From JAAGZL01 sp964628835 (lineage in GTDB: Bacteria > Pseudomonadota > Gammaproteobacteria > Chromatiales > Chromatiaceae), in assembly GCA_964628835.1 (NCBI GenBank), contig CAZVME010000052.1, forward strand, positions 1-23,912: a stretch of DNA of 23,912 nucleotides, given 5' to 3'. A model generated the notes under the pieces. It was not told where the DNA came from. It made no database searches and saw only the letters and a list, made by a program, of their open reading frames with translations. The position numbers and the translations under genes are program-made. Below, in pieces: positions 23,476-23,912 of the stretch. Numbering within the stretch: the first letter of the stretch is position 1; each line of letters starts with the position of its first letter.

Positions 23476-23912
23476 GAATATCTTCGACCTGAATTGGCTA
23501 GATAATCGCCCTGCTGGATATTATGGGAAGAGTGAGTTATCTACTGCGTGATGAGGAGGCTCAAATACTCTCACTTCTGGGATTATTTCATACCTCATGC
23601 CGAACGGTGTTCCGATGACACACTTTCATCGTGATACAGACAATGGGGAGGGAAATAAGTGCTTTGCGCTCGCCAAAATCCATGTGGAGGTAACACCCAA
23701 CCTTTTGAGTGCATTGAAATAGGTTGGTTTTGTGGGTTGAAATTCCTACTCTTCACACCCCACATGAACCGTCACTTCGCTTTCTGGCAACTCAAATCAA
23801 CATGCGTTACCTGCTAGGTCTCTTGATGCCCAGAATCTGGGCGTATCAGTCTTCTTCCGCTGCCAGCCATGGAGAGCGAAGCGAAGGCTGGTAAACCCCG
23901 GTAGCCGTGAGG
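23476..23912. other. Right-hand stretch without a recognisable gene
   Basis: I see no supported coding region on either strand. A 31-codon frame at 23523-23618 lacks any family feature. Short hairpins are present: GCCCAGA-A-TCTGGGC (23828-23842) and CCAGCC/GGCTGG flanking about 18 nt near 23862-23891. The far end may be the edge of something continuing beyond the window. Confidence 0.5.

Noticed and set aside
23523..23618. 31-codon frame as a small gene
   Set aside because: No ribosome site of note and no recognisable feature; random frames of this size are common.
23700..23912. Possible group II intron or retroelement end near the right edge
   Set aside because: Fragments such as GACGGTTC on the minus strand recall domain V, but the matching 5' strand of the hairpin is absent and no reverse transcriptase is in view.

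Overview
The window looks like a chromosomal segment of a flagellated gammaproteobacterium. The evidence is the flg gene order (flgB-C-D-E-F-G-H-I preceded by cheV-cheR, with flgA-flgM-flgN divergent), sigma54-type promoters in front of flgB and flgA, a sigma28-type promoter in front of flgM, and an exosortase-type C-terminal sorting signal in one cargo protein. I cannot name the genus from sequence alone.

Layout. (1) 1-7589, minus strand: cheV, cheR, then flgB, flgC, flgD, flgE, flgF, flgG, flgH and the start of flgI, which runs off the left edge. This is the rod, hook and L/P-ring operon with its chemotaxis leader genes. (2) 7590-9520: a divergent intergenic region with a perfect hairpin and a sigma54 site, then plus-strand flgA (P-ring chaperone), flgM (anti-sigma28) and flgN (junction-protein chaperone). 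(3) 9682-9757: tRNA-Ala with anticodon CGC, whose 3' end is the insertion site of an island. (4) 9740-17102: an AT-richer integrative element of about 7.3 kb between two copies of the 18-bp tRNA 3' end. It carries a tyrosine integrase, the C-terminal stub of a different integrase, an exported Lcl/DUF1566-like protein with a VPxPA-type sorting tail, a 1057-aa primase-helicase-like protein, and a minus-strand lipoprotein plus KTSC-domain pair. (5) 17103-18780: a second, decayed element abutting the first. It begins with a stop-riddled copy of the same kind of integrase 5' end and still carries an apparently intact overlapping pair, a TupA-like ATP-grasp protein and a small SET-domain protein. 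(6) 18790-23475, minus strand: a MarR-type regulator, periplasmic adaptor and RND pump operon, with a duplicated palindromic operator in front of it. (7) 23476-23912: no gene seen.

How it works together. The flagellar part shows a three-tier hierarchy in miniature: sigma54 drives the hook-basal-body genes and flgA, then sigma28 adds flgM/flgN. The tRNA gene stays complete after insertion because the element restores its 3' end. The two adjoining elements with related integrases suggest repeated use of one tRNA site, with the older occupant losing its integrase but keeping cargo. The most unusual items are the ATP-grasp/SET pair and the primase-helicase with a cysteine cluster.
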